64,000 nucleotides of DNA, taken from NCBI RefSeq assembly GCF_009870125.1, contig NC_046683.1, forward strand, positions 45,151,869 to 45,215,868, written 5' to 3'. Under the pieces are notes generated by a model. It worked only from the letters and a program-made list of their open reading frames with translations, ran no database searches and was not told where the DNA came from. Source of the DNA: Drosophila pseudoobscura. Lineage: Eukaryota > Arthropoda > Insecta > Diptera > Drosophilidae. The number at the start of each line of letters is the position of its first letter. Positions within the stretch are counted from its first letter, which is position 1. Of the stretch, positions 23,681-37,580 are shown one piece after another. A program made the position numbers and the translations under genes.

Positions 23681-26600
23681 TCTGATGGGTCCAGGGATCG
23701 TGAGCTTACTTTATTACAGTTCTTGGTCTGCCCTGTCCTTTCGTGTCCTCCCCTGATATGACATTTCTAATTGTTTATCATGTCGCGGTCTGGCAGCTTT
23801 AAACAAAAGCTAAGCCCAGAGTTGGCTTCAAGTGAGGCAAGCGATTTTATTATTAATTGCCCGATTGCCTGTCCCTTCGGATTGGCAACTGTTGTGCCAG
23901 CCCCAAAAACGCAAACCCCATAAATTTTTTACTACTTATTTACGCTACTAAGGCGCATTTAGCCGTGTCAAGCAATCGAATAGCCCAGGTCGTAAAAGCA
24001 CAGACCTCGCCCACAATTCGACACCCAAGTGCCGGCCGTTCACGTTGTCACTGAAACGGGTCCGGAGGTCGAGCGGCCACTGGCTGGGGGCAATGGTTGA
24101 GGGCGGAGGGCGGAGGGCGGAGCCGGAGGCGGAGTTGGAGTCGTTTGTCGGCCGGCGGCGCATGGGTGAGAGTTTTTATTTTTGTGAAATTTCATCACGT
24201 TTTTATGTTGTGACCACGTGACGCCAGTGCCTGGGACTCCCTGCCACCGAGCAGGAGGCAGACTCGCAGACTGGCCTCGTCCTCGTCCACTCTATCTGGG
24301 GCAGAGTACAAAAGCAAGGACGGGCCAGCACACACACACACACCCATACACACACATACACCTGCTGGCAGCTCAGCAACGAAGAAAAAGTCCGGGGCAC
24401 GTAGGAAATGGAACAGAAGTCCGGGCCCGAAGTCCAAGTGTCAGTGGGTAAGCTTGTAGCATTTTCTTGGATTGCGCCTGCCAGCGGACGGTCTTCCCCA
24501 GGCCGTGGCCGCTGCTTGAGCTACATATTAAGTGTACTTGTTGGCGGGGCGATACAGGGTGCTCTCTGGGAGACTAGGGGGAGAACTATTGGATCTCTAA
24601 TGACTGTCGCTGGGGCAGCACCTTGTACTGGAAACAGGCTTAGACTGGAATTAAGGCTTCGTTGGCCGTCCGTGCATCCTGTGGTGCGGACATGGCCTCC
24701 TTCAGCCATACTGTAATCGTGCATAGTGGAGGTGACGCACAACCCACCATCCACCACTCACCAGGGCGCTCCGAATCGCCAATATGCCTCCATTGAACTG
24801 CGAATGGCGGCAGATGGTGCCCCCAGTCCCCCATCCCCGCCAGCGACACAGCGGCCCAGTATAGTTGTCGTAAGTAAAAATTGACGAAATTTATGTTGAA
24901 ATTGTCAGAGCAGAAGGCGGCGCTCCGTCACCTCCATCCAGAGCCTGTACACGTGGCAGCTTTAACGCATCGCTGCAAGGAATCGCAAGCCGAGGACCAG
25001 ACGGCCGAGGCCTCAAATCAGGTCTCTCATCCCGGAAAAATAACTTCTACACAAACTGGATGTCTCATCCGTCCGTGAACCGTTTCAAAGGTTGCCCTGA
25101 CTACCCTACCCCTCCATTAGGCAAACATTCATATACTCGTACGCGAGTGTATACATCGACACCGTTTGGGGCCATTTCACCGGAACGCATTCTATTCTGT
25201 TCTTTTCGATTCGACCGCACATCGTGCAATTGTCAGCAGACACAGATCCATACAAGTACTTTATGCACTTTCATTTCATGGTCAGTTGGCGTTATGGTTT
25301 CGGGTCGAGTAACATGTGTGTTCAATGTGGGTGTTTTCCATTCGTTTGGTTGCTCATTCCCACTCCCATCGGAGGTCGAGAACACAAAAAACAGAGTATT
25401 TCGACTGCATGATACCTGTTACATACATAGCTAAAAAATTGAAAAGGAATCAGTAGAATGAATCAGATTGTGTTTATTTTTAGGAGAGTTTTTGGGTAGT
25501 TATGTAGTGCTATTACTTGCCACTCCACTTCACTAGATTGTTTGCCTCTGTCGTCTGTCCAGAAATATAATCTGTAAATTAATCTATGAATCAATATCTA
25601 CACAGATATGATGGAAACATAATACCAGCAACAACTATCCCATGGAGAATCAATTGCTGCTTATTAAGCTCCACATGGAAGCCGCTTAATCGCGGGTGGA
25701 GGTGAGTTCTTTTTATTGCACAAATATTTGCCATTCGGGTACTCGTGGGTAAACAAAAGCGAAGAGGCACGCGACTTTGTGCCAGCGCCGAAAGTATGCA
25801 GACAATGTGCAAACAGGCAACACACTCTCTCAAACACACACACACACAGGATGTATCTATGTACATGGAAAAACTAATTTTTCATCAGCAAAATAAAATG
25901 CAAGAACCTAGAGCAGAGGGGGTCCAGGGGCCAGGGGTAACGAGGAGCTCCCAAAGCAAACGATATTTTAACGCGCTTTTTGCTGCCGCACTGCCAATGG
26001 CTTTGTAATGGCGAAAATTTTGTAACAAACAAAACAAAATGGCGGCATGCGGCGGCGGGATTGATGCGCGGCAGTGCCCCCGCCTCTGGACGGGGGGTGG
26101 GACGTTGAGCTGTGGGCTGTGGGGTCTGGGATCTGCGTTTTATGCAACACATATTTGAGTCTATTAAAAATGCGTTTAAAATGCTTTCTGTGGTTTTACG
26201 GTTAAATTGTTAAATTCAAATAAAATTGATTTTTGTTGGCCCTCCCCCCCCTTTCTGGAGCGTATGGCTTGATGATGTGTGTGGTGGGAACGGGGAACGG
26301 GAGCCCTTGGCTTCCACGCATATTGCACATTTTTGCTTCAATGAATAGTTGGAAAATTAAATGCGAAGCCTTACAATACAACAAACCGAGCTATGCTGTA
26401 AACAAAATCATTTGCGAAATGAGGGCCCGCATCTGCATGGGATCAAAACTATTCCCAAAATGAAAAGGTTTTGCATTTGCATTAGCCCAAAGGTGGGCGT
26501 CCACTTTGAACCGGGTAAAAATATCCACTGCTCTGTTAAATACACTTTTTAATCTTAAAGTGAGTTACTACAGTGCTAAGTGCTAACAAAAGTCCCGGAA

Positions 26601-26684
26601 ATTCTGACAGCCTATGTATAGAATCGAAGCAGACAATATGTTTGCCTGGGTACTAATAAGATCCGTATGGGATTTGGGGATAAT

Positions 26685-27379
26685 TATACCCGATATTCAA
26701 AATGAGTATAGGGGTGTATTAGATTTGTGTTAAAAATGGATGTGTGTAACGTCCAGAAGGAAGCGTTTCCGAGTATATACATACATACATATATTCTTGA
26801 TCAGCATCAATAGCCGAGTCAATTGAGCCATGTCTATCTGTCCGTCCCTATGAGCGCCTAGTGCCCAAAGACTATAAGAGCTAGATTAACGACATTTTGT
26901 ATCCAAACTTCTATAATATGTTATGTCACTATTACACGTATATTTCAAAATTTCGCCCAACCCTCTTCCGCCCCCCAAAAGGACTCGAATCTGTGGCAAC
27001 AATATTGAAGGTACGAGAAAATTAAAAACGCACAATCATAGAAAAAAACCATATCTATCAGATTACCGAATCAGGATCAGATCGGATTATTATTATAGCC
27101 AAAAGTAAGAAATCAATTTGCAGTGGCACTTAAAGAAATAATAAATATATATGCCGCTATATTTTGAATAAAAGGGAAATGTTTTCAGTCACATTTTGAC
27201 TTTGATATGAAAATATTATGAAATGACAGTATGAAATTGTACTATATGGGTGAGCTATCTTTTAATACAACTTTTTTCTTATTGAACTCGATCTATTTTA
27301 GAACAGTCCGATAATTTAATAAATAAATAAAAATAGTGATAGCCGATAGCCGAATTATACCCACCTAATGGGTATAATT
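26685..27379. mobile_element. DINE-1 (INE-1/Helitron-type) copy 1
   Basis: Hallmarks of the Drosophila DINE-1 family occur in order: TTATACCCGAT at the left edge, AGAAGGAAGCGTTTCCGA, TATATTCTTGATCAGCATC, AATAGCCGAGTC, GCCATGTCTATCTGTCCGTC and ACTATAAGAGCTAGA, then GTACGAGAAAATTAAAAACG and CAGATCGGATTATTATTATAG. The recognisable body ends near 27,105. Downstream, a perfect 11 bp stem with a 5-base loop (27,353-27,379, AATTATACCCA/TGGGTATAATT) carries the same TATACCC motif and may be the terminal hairpin, so the right boundary is an inference. No transposase is encoded, as usual for this non-autonomous family. Confidence 0.8.
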
Positions 27380-28021
27380 CCCAAAATGTCAAACATTTAT
27401 ATTTGCTTTTTAGAGTCTATAGTGAACGAATGTTTTTAATTTCATGTTTAGATTCGATGCTTTCCAGCTCGATCTGTCATCTATCATATAAGAGGAGGCT
27501 TGGCTTGGCAATGTTTTGCCATCCCGACGAAAAGTAGAGCCACACGTGATACAAAATGTTCAGAAAAGCGTCGTGTCATCGCTAAATACTTTTGTATAAG
27601 GAGGCAATGACAGAATGTATTGACGATTACGAGCTGGAACGTCAGACGATAAGTGCTCGAATGTCCTGCAAAAAGTGCCAGCATACGAGTACAACTGCTG
27701 ATGGCACTTGGTGCTCTTGGAAGGAGCTCACTGCTCCCCCAGGCCTTCCTCAATGAAACATGCAACGTAATTTCCATGTGGGTAACCAGCAATTTCTGGC
27801 ATGTTACATTTTTCAACATCAACAACTCTAACAATATGGCACCGCTTCGCTCTGCACCGCCCTCATGGACACACAACTACGTCCAGGTCTCCGTCCCCGT
27901 CCACGTCCACGACTGTGCAGCCAGTGAGAGATGGCGAGTGGAGTGGTGGAGCAGTGAAGCGCAAACACTACAAGAAAAATTGCAAGTGAAGCGAATAAAA
28001 TATTATTTTCTAATGCTCAAA

Positions 28022-28040
28022 TACACACACACACACACAC
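28022..28040. repeat. CA dinucleotide microsatellite
   Basis: An uninterrupted (CA)n run of nine to ten units, followed 65 bases later by a CAGAGA hexamer run. Confidence 0.9.
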
Positions 28041-28104
28041 TTGGCTCACTCACAGTCACACAGAAGTCAGTGAGTGGCAGTATGCAGCTCACAGAGCACA
28101 CACA

Positions 28105-28152
28105 GGCAGAGAGGCAGAGACAGAGACAGAGACAGAGACAGCGACAGAGGCA
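28105..28152. repeat. CAGAGA hexamer microsatellite
   Basis: GGCAGA/CAGAGA units repeat about eight times with small changes (CAGCGA at the end). The purine-rich strand is GA-rich and could bind GAGA-type factors, but nothing shows that it does. Confidence 0.85.
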
Positions 28153-29378
28153 GCGGCTAAATGGATGGGAGTTGCGAGCAGAAAGCGAAATGCTAAAAAG
28201 AAATCAAGAAAAATTGTTTAGTGCTCCTTCGAGCAGTGCTCCTCGTGGCATGGTAGATGAATGCTGTTGGTGCGCTACTTGGGCTTAATCCATCTTAGTC
28301 TAGTCACATCCAGTACGACCATGATGATGACGACGTGGATGTGGATGTGGATGAGGATGAGAATGACGACAACGAGGACTCGTCCTCGGACGACTTTGAA
28401 ATGTTGCCAGAGCGTGGGTCGAAAGGCAAACAAAAAACGAAATTATTCCGCAGCATTTGTTCGTCTTTTTTGTGTTTAAAGCGCACAATTCTTTTTTCTT
28501 TTTTTTGTTTTTTTATGCTTTGTGTTTGTGTGTGTTCATGTGAAAGCGCCTTAAGTTATGCTGCCATTTTTTCTTTCATTTCTTCTCCTATTCTGGGCAA
28601 TATTTTTTGTAATAATGTTGCCTCGCAGCGAACGCGGCTAAATGAAATGAATTGTGAAAAATGTGTTCCAGCTCGGGGTTCGACTCCGGCTCCGGCTCCG
28701 TCTCCGACTCTTCTGGCCCTTGTTCCGTCCTCCTCCTCCTCAGGCTTTGGCTCTGTCTTAGTTTCAGGCGCTCGGTTGGTGGGTTGGGTCTGGGTCTGGG
28801 CCTGGTCTGAAGTTGACTTGGCTCAGCGGTTGAGATGGCCGCCTTCGAACTCAATTACGTAAGCGCAGCGTGCACACAGTTTGGCAGTTTGTAATTTTCG
28901 GCAAATGGCAAGTCACAGGAGCCAGGACCAGGACCAGGGCCAGGACCAGGACTGGGAGCCATCGTCTCGGTCCGAAATCACGTAAAATGTCAAATTGCTA
29001 AACGTCAGGAAAATGGCGCGTTTGTTTTGTCGCTCCTGCTTTCCTGTCATTCGCCTCTCGCCCTATCTACTATTTTCACGCGCAAGTATTTCTCCCTTTC
29101 CTTTTGTCCTGTCCCCACGCCCCACGCCCCACACCCCAATCCTCAATTCCCAATAGCCTGCTCTGCTCCCTCTTCTCCTCCCAAGCCTCCCCTATGCCAT
29201 CTTCAGCATTCAAAGCACACAACAGAAATGCCAACAATCCAAAGTTGAGTTTTCTTTGGAATTTCCTGCCGTTTTTTCTCTGTGTTCTTCCTTCACTTCA
29301 CATTTTTTTTTTTTTTTTTGACATCTCTTCTGTGGAGGCAACATGCGCGCGCCACAATGACAATTGCTTATTTGTGCT

Positions 29379-29409
<31 letters not shown>
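29379..29409. repeat. TG dinucleotide microsatellite
   Basis: About fifteen uninterrupted TG units. A second TG run of about eleven units lies at 29,763-29,784. Confidence 0.9.
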
Positions 29410-29411
<2 letters not shown>

Positions 29412-32400
29412 TCGAGTGTGTGGGGCCGTGGGGGTGTGTTTGGGGAGGTGGCACTGCCACAGTTAACATGTAACTTCAACGTCAACTCAAACGAAACGGA
29501 TGTTGTCCTCGTCGCCATTTTGTTTTTAGATGCTGCTTCTTCTGCTCTTCATGGCTTTTCATGACTGTTTGACTGCTTTCGTCTTGTCTCCGGTTCTTAT
29601 GGCCCTGTTTTGTATGTTTGTGGAGCTGCGTTTCTGCTACGCATTCCGTTGGTATTTTACCATTAATACTTGTCTACTTAACGGTAAATTACAGACATTA
29701 AACGCACGCACACACACACACAGTGACAGGGCGGAAGAGGGATACGAGTGTTTATCAGTGTGCGTGTGTGTGTGTGTGTGTGTGTTGTCCTTCGCCGCCT
29801 CTCCACCCTTCGGATGTGCTTATTTGTTGTCAGTACGCGTCAAACATTTGAAAACATTTATTTTTGCCCCGTACGAATGCTTCAATACTCGTAAAGATCC
29901 TGCCAGCTGACAGCCAGTCGCCCGTCAACCGTCGCCACTTGCCAGTTTATTTTTTGCCTTGCCTCCCCCCACCACCTATTGGGGGTGTGCTGGCTCACTG
30001 TGGAACGCCGTGATGAATGGGGGCAGTGGCATCCTAGCCCTCGATTTGTCACCGTTCGGTGTCTCATAGGGACTTTGGGTCCATCTGACGTACGATCGGA
30101 GCTGGTGCCCTCCGTGCGACCCAAACTATTGGGATTGGTCGGTATCAGAGGGGTATTTAGCCGGGAAGTTTCTCTGTACCGAGCTCTTTATGACTACAAT
30201 TTATGGACACTGAAGAGTGTTCAGGGTAGGAGTGGTCTTCTTTGGACGATCGCCTCATTCGGTATTAAATCTTAAATATTTATAGCACTTTTTACATTCT
30301 GTTGAATGCCTGTTGAATATTCTAGCCCCCTAGCTGGTGTTCACTTAGAACAAATTTACATTTAAATTTAAATATTCTAGATCTCTGTGTATGGAAACCA
30401 TCAACCATTTGCGGAAACAAATGACGAGATTTGTAGTAATAGAATACATCCTTAGACCTCTAATAAGTACATAGAAAATAGGTAGCCCCAACTGTGGCTA
30501 TAAGCCCAACGTTCGACAGTTCGTTAACTCACAATTTGAAAATTCCCCAAACCAAAAGCCGTAAAAATGCTGGACACGAGGTAAAACAGGCAGCGGCATT
30601 TTCTTTGTATTTATTCCTTCTCGACCCTCGGTGTTTTAGTGGGGCCGTAGAATCAACAAAAGTAAAACAATACCGAAAATCAAACACACAAAACGAGCGA
30701 AAGGTGATTCAGGCTCCAAGCCTCAGCTTCAGCTCCTACAGCTCCAACAGCAGCATTAGCTCCGAATCTGGCTGGAACCTGGTGTGGGTGGCAGGAAAAG
30801 GAAAAGGAGGAATGGGCGTGAGAGGGTGGGAAAACGAGGAGAACTTGTAAAATACTTTTGTGTAACTTTGGCTGAAAACTTTATTTTGTGTATTATATAT
30901 CCTGTTAACAATATACTTCAGTTCTTGTGAACGTTGCCGGTACCGTTGCCGTTGCCGTTGCTGCTTCAAAGGAACAACAGAGCCCAAGAGTCACTTAGCA
31001 CTGAAAGGTTGTATATGTGTGGATGTGTATGTGTATGTGCGAATGTGTGGGTTGAAGGTATATGTATGTGTGTGAGTGTGTGTGAGTGCGGTTTCCGTTA
31101 GCCAACAGCCTAAGTTCGTTTGTCTCATGAGCAGCGCCGAATGCTTTTAGCTCTTCTTTTGTTTAAATTTTGGTTTGTGTCAGCAACCACATGAACGCAC
31201 TCACTCACACACACACACACACCCAGAACACATACAAACAAAATAGCACACAAAGCCAAATTGTTTTAAAAGAAAGTCAAAGGTCTCCGAAGCCAGGAGG
31301 CAGGCAAACAAGGAGCTGTGGCCTGGCGGGTTGCTAGGGACAGCAGCAGCAGCAGCAGCAACAGCAACAGCAAATAGGTGGTTCTTGGGCGGACACAACT
31401 TTTTCAAACTAAACAAGTCATGCACATTTTTCGGCCCCACTGTATGCGTGTGCTTCTATGCCTGTGTATGGGTGTCTGTTTGTTCATCTGCGGTTATAGT
31501 GTGTGTGTGTGTGTGGGCTGTGTATGTGCTTCACACTTCCGTTTCCGCTGCCTGGCAATACCACTGCAAGCGAGCATCGGCTCCCAAGTACAATATACGA
31601 GTATCTGCATACATATGTACAGATGCTATGTATGTACTCGCACTCCGCACACATATGCAAATTTTTTGCCTCTCATTGTATTGCTAGCCGGTTATTCGGA
31701 GGAAATTTGCATTAGACCTACAGGAAACTTTCCACAAAATTTACATATGTATTTCAGTGGAAACTTCTTCGGCTTTGTTCAGAACAAATATTGCCCATGC
31801 CCTCTGAACAAGTCAATAGTAGGCCCTGCTCAAATAATTGTACTTGTAAAGGGTCCAGAATACCTTTCAACTAACCATCAATTTACAGATGCTATCTCTA
31901 TCAATACAAGAGCAAACACAACAAAGGTATATAAACTACATTAATCTATGACTAGAATATACCCTTATGCTCTACGATCAGTGAATTATAATGGAACTGT
32001 TCTAAAGGAGGCTCTTTAGTGGATCATTTCGAGTAGAATCGTATAGAATCAGTCCAGAAAATTGTTTTACTTTTTGCTCTATGCTGTCTCGACTGTGAAG
32101 GAAATTTGAGATGGCAATATAGTGCTCATAATAAACCTTCCATCCTTCGTTAATCGTAGATAACTGCCTCTGGTGATTTTTTGGCACACCTTGATCAAGC
32201 CTGACTTGTTGAGCCGCATAAACTTCAATATTTTTATTGGATCCACTAGAAACCATATACCGTTTTACCGATTTGTAGATCGAATCATTCCTTGTATGAG
32301 CCGTTTAGGGATTATAGTTCCATCTACCATATTATATCTATAATTATATATATATATATATATTGGTATAAGTATTTGTATCTTGATTGCATTTAATATG

Positions 32401-34090
32401 GGTGGGAGGTGGTCTCCGTTTACGAGATTTGATCTTCTGGTAAATTAATTTCTAATAGTACTGTTCCATTCGTATCTAACATCTGAGACTGTTAAATTAC
32501 GCGCTTAAAATAATTCGCTATATTTTTTTACATAAATATTTCTGTAGTTTTCGGTTGAAATAGTCAGTGTTTTGTTCTGTTTTGTGATTCATTTCGGCTG
32601 CTCTAATTATGCGTTCCCAACGATATTTAATGAGTGGATAATACTCGAGTCTAATACTAAACGAACAGCTAAAAGGGGTTTTTGTGACCCCTTACCGTCT
32701 GAGGGTGCCCTACTGCTCAACCCATTTAAAAATCTCTGGGATAAGGCCGGTAGTCACACCCCCAAAGCCAGGGAAAGTCATACAGCCAACCCCTAAATCG
32801 TGAGTATGCCGGAGGTGCTTTCGCTTTGAAGCTTGTACACAAATCACTGTCTGGGGCAGCCAGTAAAGGGCCATAAATACTAAATTGACACTATTACAGA
32901 GCTATTCCCCGACACGCCCCCAACCGTAGTCGTACCTGTGGCCGCCCCTTGCTGCCACCATCGACGAGCGCGTGTCCGCCTTAATGGACACCTTCCAGAT
33001 TAATTGCTGGCGGCGACGACGCGACGATGCGACGATGCGACGATGGCGACGGTGGCGACCACATGAACCACAAAAAGAACAAAGCCTTAAGCTGCGACCT
33101 GGGCCCAGGGAGAGGGGGAGGCTATGCGCTGGGCGCTGGGCGCCGGGAAGGTCGTGTGTTTAACCAGTCAAAGTCACGTGTCAAATAAAATGTCAGCAAA
33201 ACAATTGAGTTATTTATACGAGCATCGGCATCGGCATGGGCATGGGCATGGGCCCGGAGGCGGCAGGGCGGCTGGGCGGCTGGGCGTTTAATTTTAGCCA
33301 CTCCCCGAGGACGTGGCCGGAGGAGCGTGTGCGGAGCATTTAAAAATCCATTGGCGGTCATTCGACTAAAGCCGGGAGTTACTTTGTCAGCCCAGGCGGC
33401 TCAAGTGTTGAGTTCATTGCAATGCTTGCTGGGAGACCCGTTGCTGGAGGCCCAAACAATTGACACGTGCCTCGCCGCTGCCGCTGCCGCTGCCGCATCC
33501 TGCAGGATGTGCCGTATTGGTGTCTTTGCTAAATGATTTTCTAGTTGCCAGGCAGCAGCAGGATTAGCCGATGACGGGCGTGTCGTAGGTTAGCACGACC
33601 AGTTCTGAATCCCGAGTGCGGAGTCCTGAATCCCGAGTAATGCCCTAAGCCGAGATGCTCAATTGAAACGAAAATTATATTTGCACAGGCCCTGCCGCTC
33701 CTGCCACTCCTGCCGCTGCTGGCCCTGGGCCTTGGTGGGAGCATCCTTTTCGGCTCTGGCTTGGGCCCTGGCTGCTAAGCAAACACAAATAAAGACCTTT
33801 GATGTGAATTTATTGGCAATTGCCAGAGATGAAGATGGCTACACAAGGGAAGGTTCAGGGGGAGGGAGATGAGTTCGGGGGCAGGGCAGACAAGGCAAAG
33901 GCGTGAGAAATATCCATAGGAAAATTTGCACAACAAATGTTTATGAATTTTTGTGGCACGAATAGATGCATAAATAATGCATGTGCGGCCGAATGGCCAT
34001 TGAATATGAAATCCAAGTGCGAATGCCTCCTGCATTTATATGCGCATAAATAAGGTTAAATATTCCGATCAGCCTTGGCATTGACATGAC

Positions 34091-34120
34091 ATTGCCGTTG
34101 CCATTGCCATTGCCATTGCC
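34091..34120. repeat. TTGCCA hexamer microsatellite
   Basis: Five TTGCCA/TTGCCG units in non-coding DNA. Confidence 0.85.
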
Positions 34121-37083
34121 CCTGGGCAGCCCAGGGCGTGTTTCAAGTGTTTCATTGTAATGTTTTTCATTTAAAAGGCCCCCATCTCTGGGACAAAACC
34201 TCAAAGTCACTCGACTGCCTGCCACATTGGAAATTATGAATGGCAGCCGGAGACGACAACTTTCGAGGGTGTCATAATATGAGATATGGCTCTCCAGCCC
34301 CAGCCCCAGCCTCAGCTCCATATACATTACAAACTCCTTCCTCTGAATGGCATAAATTATGTAAATGCAAGCTGGGAAAGCTGTCTCAATCTCCAACTCA
34401 TTCCCATTCCCCATCTCAATCCCAATCCCGATCCCGATCCCAGTCCCTTGGCCAGCTACTACAAGTATTAGTGCATGCCGGGACCGGGGCCGGGGCCGGG
34501 GTCCTCGGTCCATTAGGCTTACCACACGCGCCCAAAACCAGGCCCAAAGTGTAGCCAGGCCTGGTCCACACCCGGCCCACACCTCGCGCCGCCACACCAT
34601 ACCACAGCCAGCCCCCTCCCGCCACAGTCCACGCCCACTGCTCGGAAATTTCGACAACATGTTGCGGGCCCGACAAAAAAGGTCAACATTTTACGGTTGA
34701 TTAAAGTGCGCCAGGCTGCTGCTGCTGTTGCTACTGCTGCTCCTCGAACCGCTTCGGGCTTCCAAATTGTTGAAATATTTAATGAAGTGCATAAAAATAA
34801 TTTACAAAAATATTTCATGCATTTCGGTTGAAAAAGATTAAACATGTATTTCGGTTTTTGTTGCCCATTTTTGTCAAATATTTTTTATACAATTTATTTG
34901 TAAAACCGCCGAAGGGCAATTTGCGCATTTTTGTTAATGGAAATTGTTTAAATGGCTTCAAGTATTTGCTCAAATAGACTGCTGCTGCTGCTGCTGCTCC
35001 TCAAAAGCTGGTTGGAGATTTTCCGAATCGGTCTGGGCTCTGGTCTGGCCCGGCCGAAGGCCGCGGAGTGTACGCCTAATTGAGTGAGGGAAAAAAGGAG
35101 ACACAAAAGGTCAACTTTTTTAGCATGCACCCAGAACTCTCTCCTGCTTTCTCTCCTCCTTCTTTCAAACTCAGTTGAGTATGGTACACGACTGTGGTCC
35201 CATCCCGAACGGCTTCGTTGGGCTTGGGTCTTTTTATTAGAACAAAAAATATTTCAATTATTTCCCGGACTAAGCCTTGCCGGACTTAGCAAGGTGTTAA
35301 TTTGGCTAATTTCATTGCGGGCACACATATTTCGAATTATTTCATATAAAACAATTTGCGAGCGAAAGGCTTTCACCGAAAGCAACCCTCGAGAATAGCA
35401 CCAACACTATTACAGCACTGTCCAACCTTGATGGAACGTACATATATCTGAAAGTGAGAATTGTCTGTTACTCTTACATAATATTTAAAAATCTAAAATG
35501 CACATTTATTGGCTTGTTATTGTATCTTAGTAAGGCTATTGGAGGTTTTTTATGAAGAAAGATAGATCGAAGCCCCCCAATCGTATTCTAATTTAGGCGG
35601 AGGCAAAGACTATAAGGGTTCAAACTAACAACTAACTAACTGTTTTACTTTGGTACTAGGCACATCGGAAACACGACGACCCAAAAATTTTGTATATAGT
35701 AGAAAAATGTGCGCAACGCCCATGCTTGTTCTCGGATAATAAGAGCGATCACTTTTGGTGACTCCGTACTAGTCCGCAGTTGACAAACTGTCCGGCATGA
35801 GGAGGCCAATCCCAGTATCAGCCGCAGCCACATCCACATCCACATCAGCGTTGACATAACCACCCGGCCGTGCGCAGCCTCCCTCCCAGCCGGGATTCGA
35901 CCTTCGGTGGCTGTTGCAAGAACAAGCCGCATCGTAAAAAGCATAACGAAAGCAGGCCACGCAGGGTATAAATGACGAGGCTGATTCAGCGGCACAGGAA
36001 ACGGGGCGGGGGCGGATCATGAGTTGGCAACAAGGGTGGCAGCCAGCAGCTTGTTGGACAAGTGGCGTCCTTGTTGATTGTTGCAAGTGTTGCTTTTTGT
36101 TGGAAGAATTTTATGGCGCAGAAAATTGAATGATTGATCGGAGAAATAGGCGCAACTAATTAATTTCCGTGTGTCGCAATAGGGTGTGGAAGGGGCGTGG
36201 CTGCAACGCTGATATCGAACCGGTGGCCACCTGCAACAAGGGACAAACCAGCCGCAGAGCTCGGCCAGTGGCAAGGAACAGGACTCGAAGGCAACCAAAA
36301 ATTATATTCACTCATCGGTGTGCATTTCATTTGCATAATTTTCAACTTAATTTTAATGACTTCATCGGGAAATGGAAGTGGAGATGGCGAAGGCGAAGGC
36401 AATGAGCTGTGCGTGGATTTCACACGTGTGCGACATTTTTTGAGCTTTGCGGTGGCTGATAAACTTGCCACGCCCTCCGACCGCCGTAGCACCGTTGCGA
36501 GCAGCCACCGCAATGCCACTTTTTGCGGTTCTCTTCATTTTTGTCATTAACTTACGGCACTCCTTCCAACCTTTCCGGTAACGCCCCCGCCACGTGGGCA
36601 AATAACACATCGGAGGAGAGCTAGAAGTCTATGCCAAATTGTAGTTTTCCTCCAGGATTTTGGCTCCAGACTCAGTCACACGCCAACTAATTTATTCATG
36701 ACATCATCATTAAGATGTCACGGCGCCTGGGAAGCCTTTGAAGCTGTCGTTGCTCACCTGCAACCCAGTATTTACCTAATCGGGGCTCCGTCTGAGCTTT
36801 TTCTTTGCCTACCAAGTTTCCTTCGAGTTTCCGCTCCTCTTGCTTATGTTTATTCTGCTCTGAGCCGGGGGAACTACTTTGTTTATGTTGCCGTCTTTCG
36901 AGGAGGCTTTGCGACGACTTACACGAGCTCCTCCTGGAGCTGGGGTTCTTCTATGAATTTTAATGAGGGCAACATTAAGAATCGTGTGGGGTTCTGGTTC
37001 CGTGCCCCTGTGCTCAGCCGGAGTTGAGTTCTGTTCCCTGACTGTTTAATGCTGGCGTCGAATAACTTTACTATGACTCTTTT

Positions 37084-37580
37084 TATACCCGATTCTCAAA
37101 GAGTTCGGGGGTACATTAGATTTGCGGTGCAAGTGGATGTGTGTAACACCCAGAAGGTAACGTTTCCGACCCCCTAAAGTGCATATATTCTTGATCAGCA
37201 GCAATAACCAAGTCGATGGAGCTATGTCTGACTGTCTGTCTTGTTTGCCGCTTAGTTTTCAGAGACTATACAACACCAAACTAATGTACAGACTTCTGTG
37301 ACACTGCATCCAGTTTGTTTCCAAACTTTGTCACGCCCCCTTAGGACTCCATAAACGGCGAAAATCTGTGGCATCCAGCATTATGACGATACGTGAAAAC
37401 AAAGAGCCCAGAATCATAGATAATGACCGTATCTACCAGAACCAGAATCTGCCGAATCTGGCCTGGATCGGATCATTATTATATTGCACGCGCTTACTTC
37501 CCCCTCTCTCACACACTCTTCCTGGTGCAGTGTGAGCCATCGGGCGGAGGGAAGCGAGATAGCAACACACATACTGATTA
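37084..37580. mobile_element. DINE-1 (INE-1/Helitron-type) copy 2
   Basis: This copy matches copy 1 in order and spacing: TATACCCGATTCTCAAAGAG, CAGAAGGTAACGTTTCCGAC, ATATTCTTGATCAGCAGC, AATAACCAAGTCGATGGAGC, TCACGCCCCCTTAGGA, AATCTGTGGCA, ATAATGACCGTATCTACCAG and GGATCGGATCATTATTATA. Unlike copy 1 it keeps a 3' part with CCCCCTCTCTCACACACTC and GTGCAGTGTGAGCCATC, also found in copy 3. The end is set where the match to copy 3 stops. Confidence 0.82.

Larger units (their letters stand above)
11133..26684. other. Intergenic DNA between the two divergent LIM-homeobox genes, proximal part
   Basis: No intact gene is recognisable. Long open frames (13,692-14,387 plus, 18,235-18,909 plus, 20,515-21,225 minus) have the composition of simple repeats and no conserved motifs. 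GC-rich low-complexity stretches alternate with AT-rich ones, as in cis-regulatory DNA of obscura-group flies. Smaller items are annotated separately. The AT-rich part at 16,560-17,640 has several short hairpins and may be a decayed element, but no ORF or terminal repeats identify it. Confidence 0.5.
27380..37083. other. Intergenic DNA between the LIM-homeobox genes, central part
   Basis: No intact gene is seen. CA/TG microsatellites and CAGAGA, CCAGGA, TTGCCA and CCCGAT-type hexamers dominate. Open frames such as 33,941-34,660 (minus) run through GGAATG/GGCAAT-type repeats and lack any domain. A TA run lies at about 32,346-32,363. The interval is candidate enhancer territory, but I can identify no specific element. 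Confidence 0.5.

Noticed and set aside
28670..28700. GGGTTCGACTCC resembling a tRNA box B
   Set aside because: No box A at a suitable distance and no acceptor stem. It belongs to a CTCCGG repeat.
33941..34660. 239-codon minus-strand open frame
   Set aside because: It runs through GGCAAT- and GGAATG-type hexamer repeats, whose 6 bp period keeps all frames open. There is no protein-like core.
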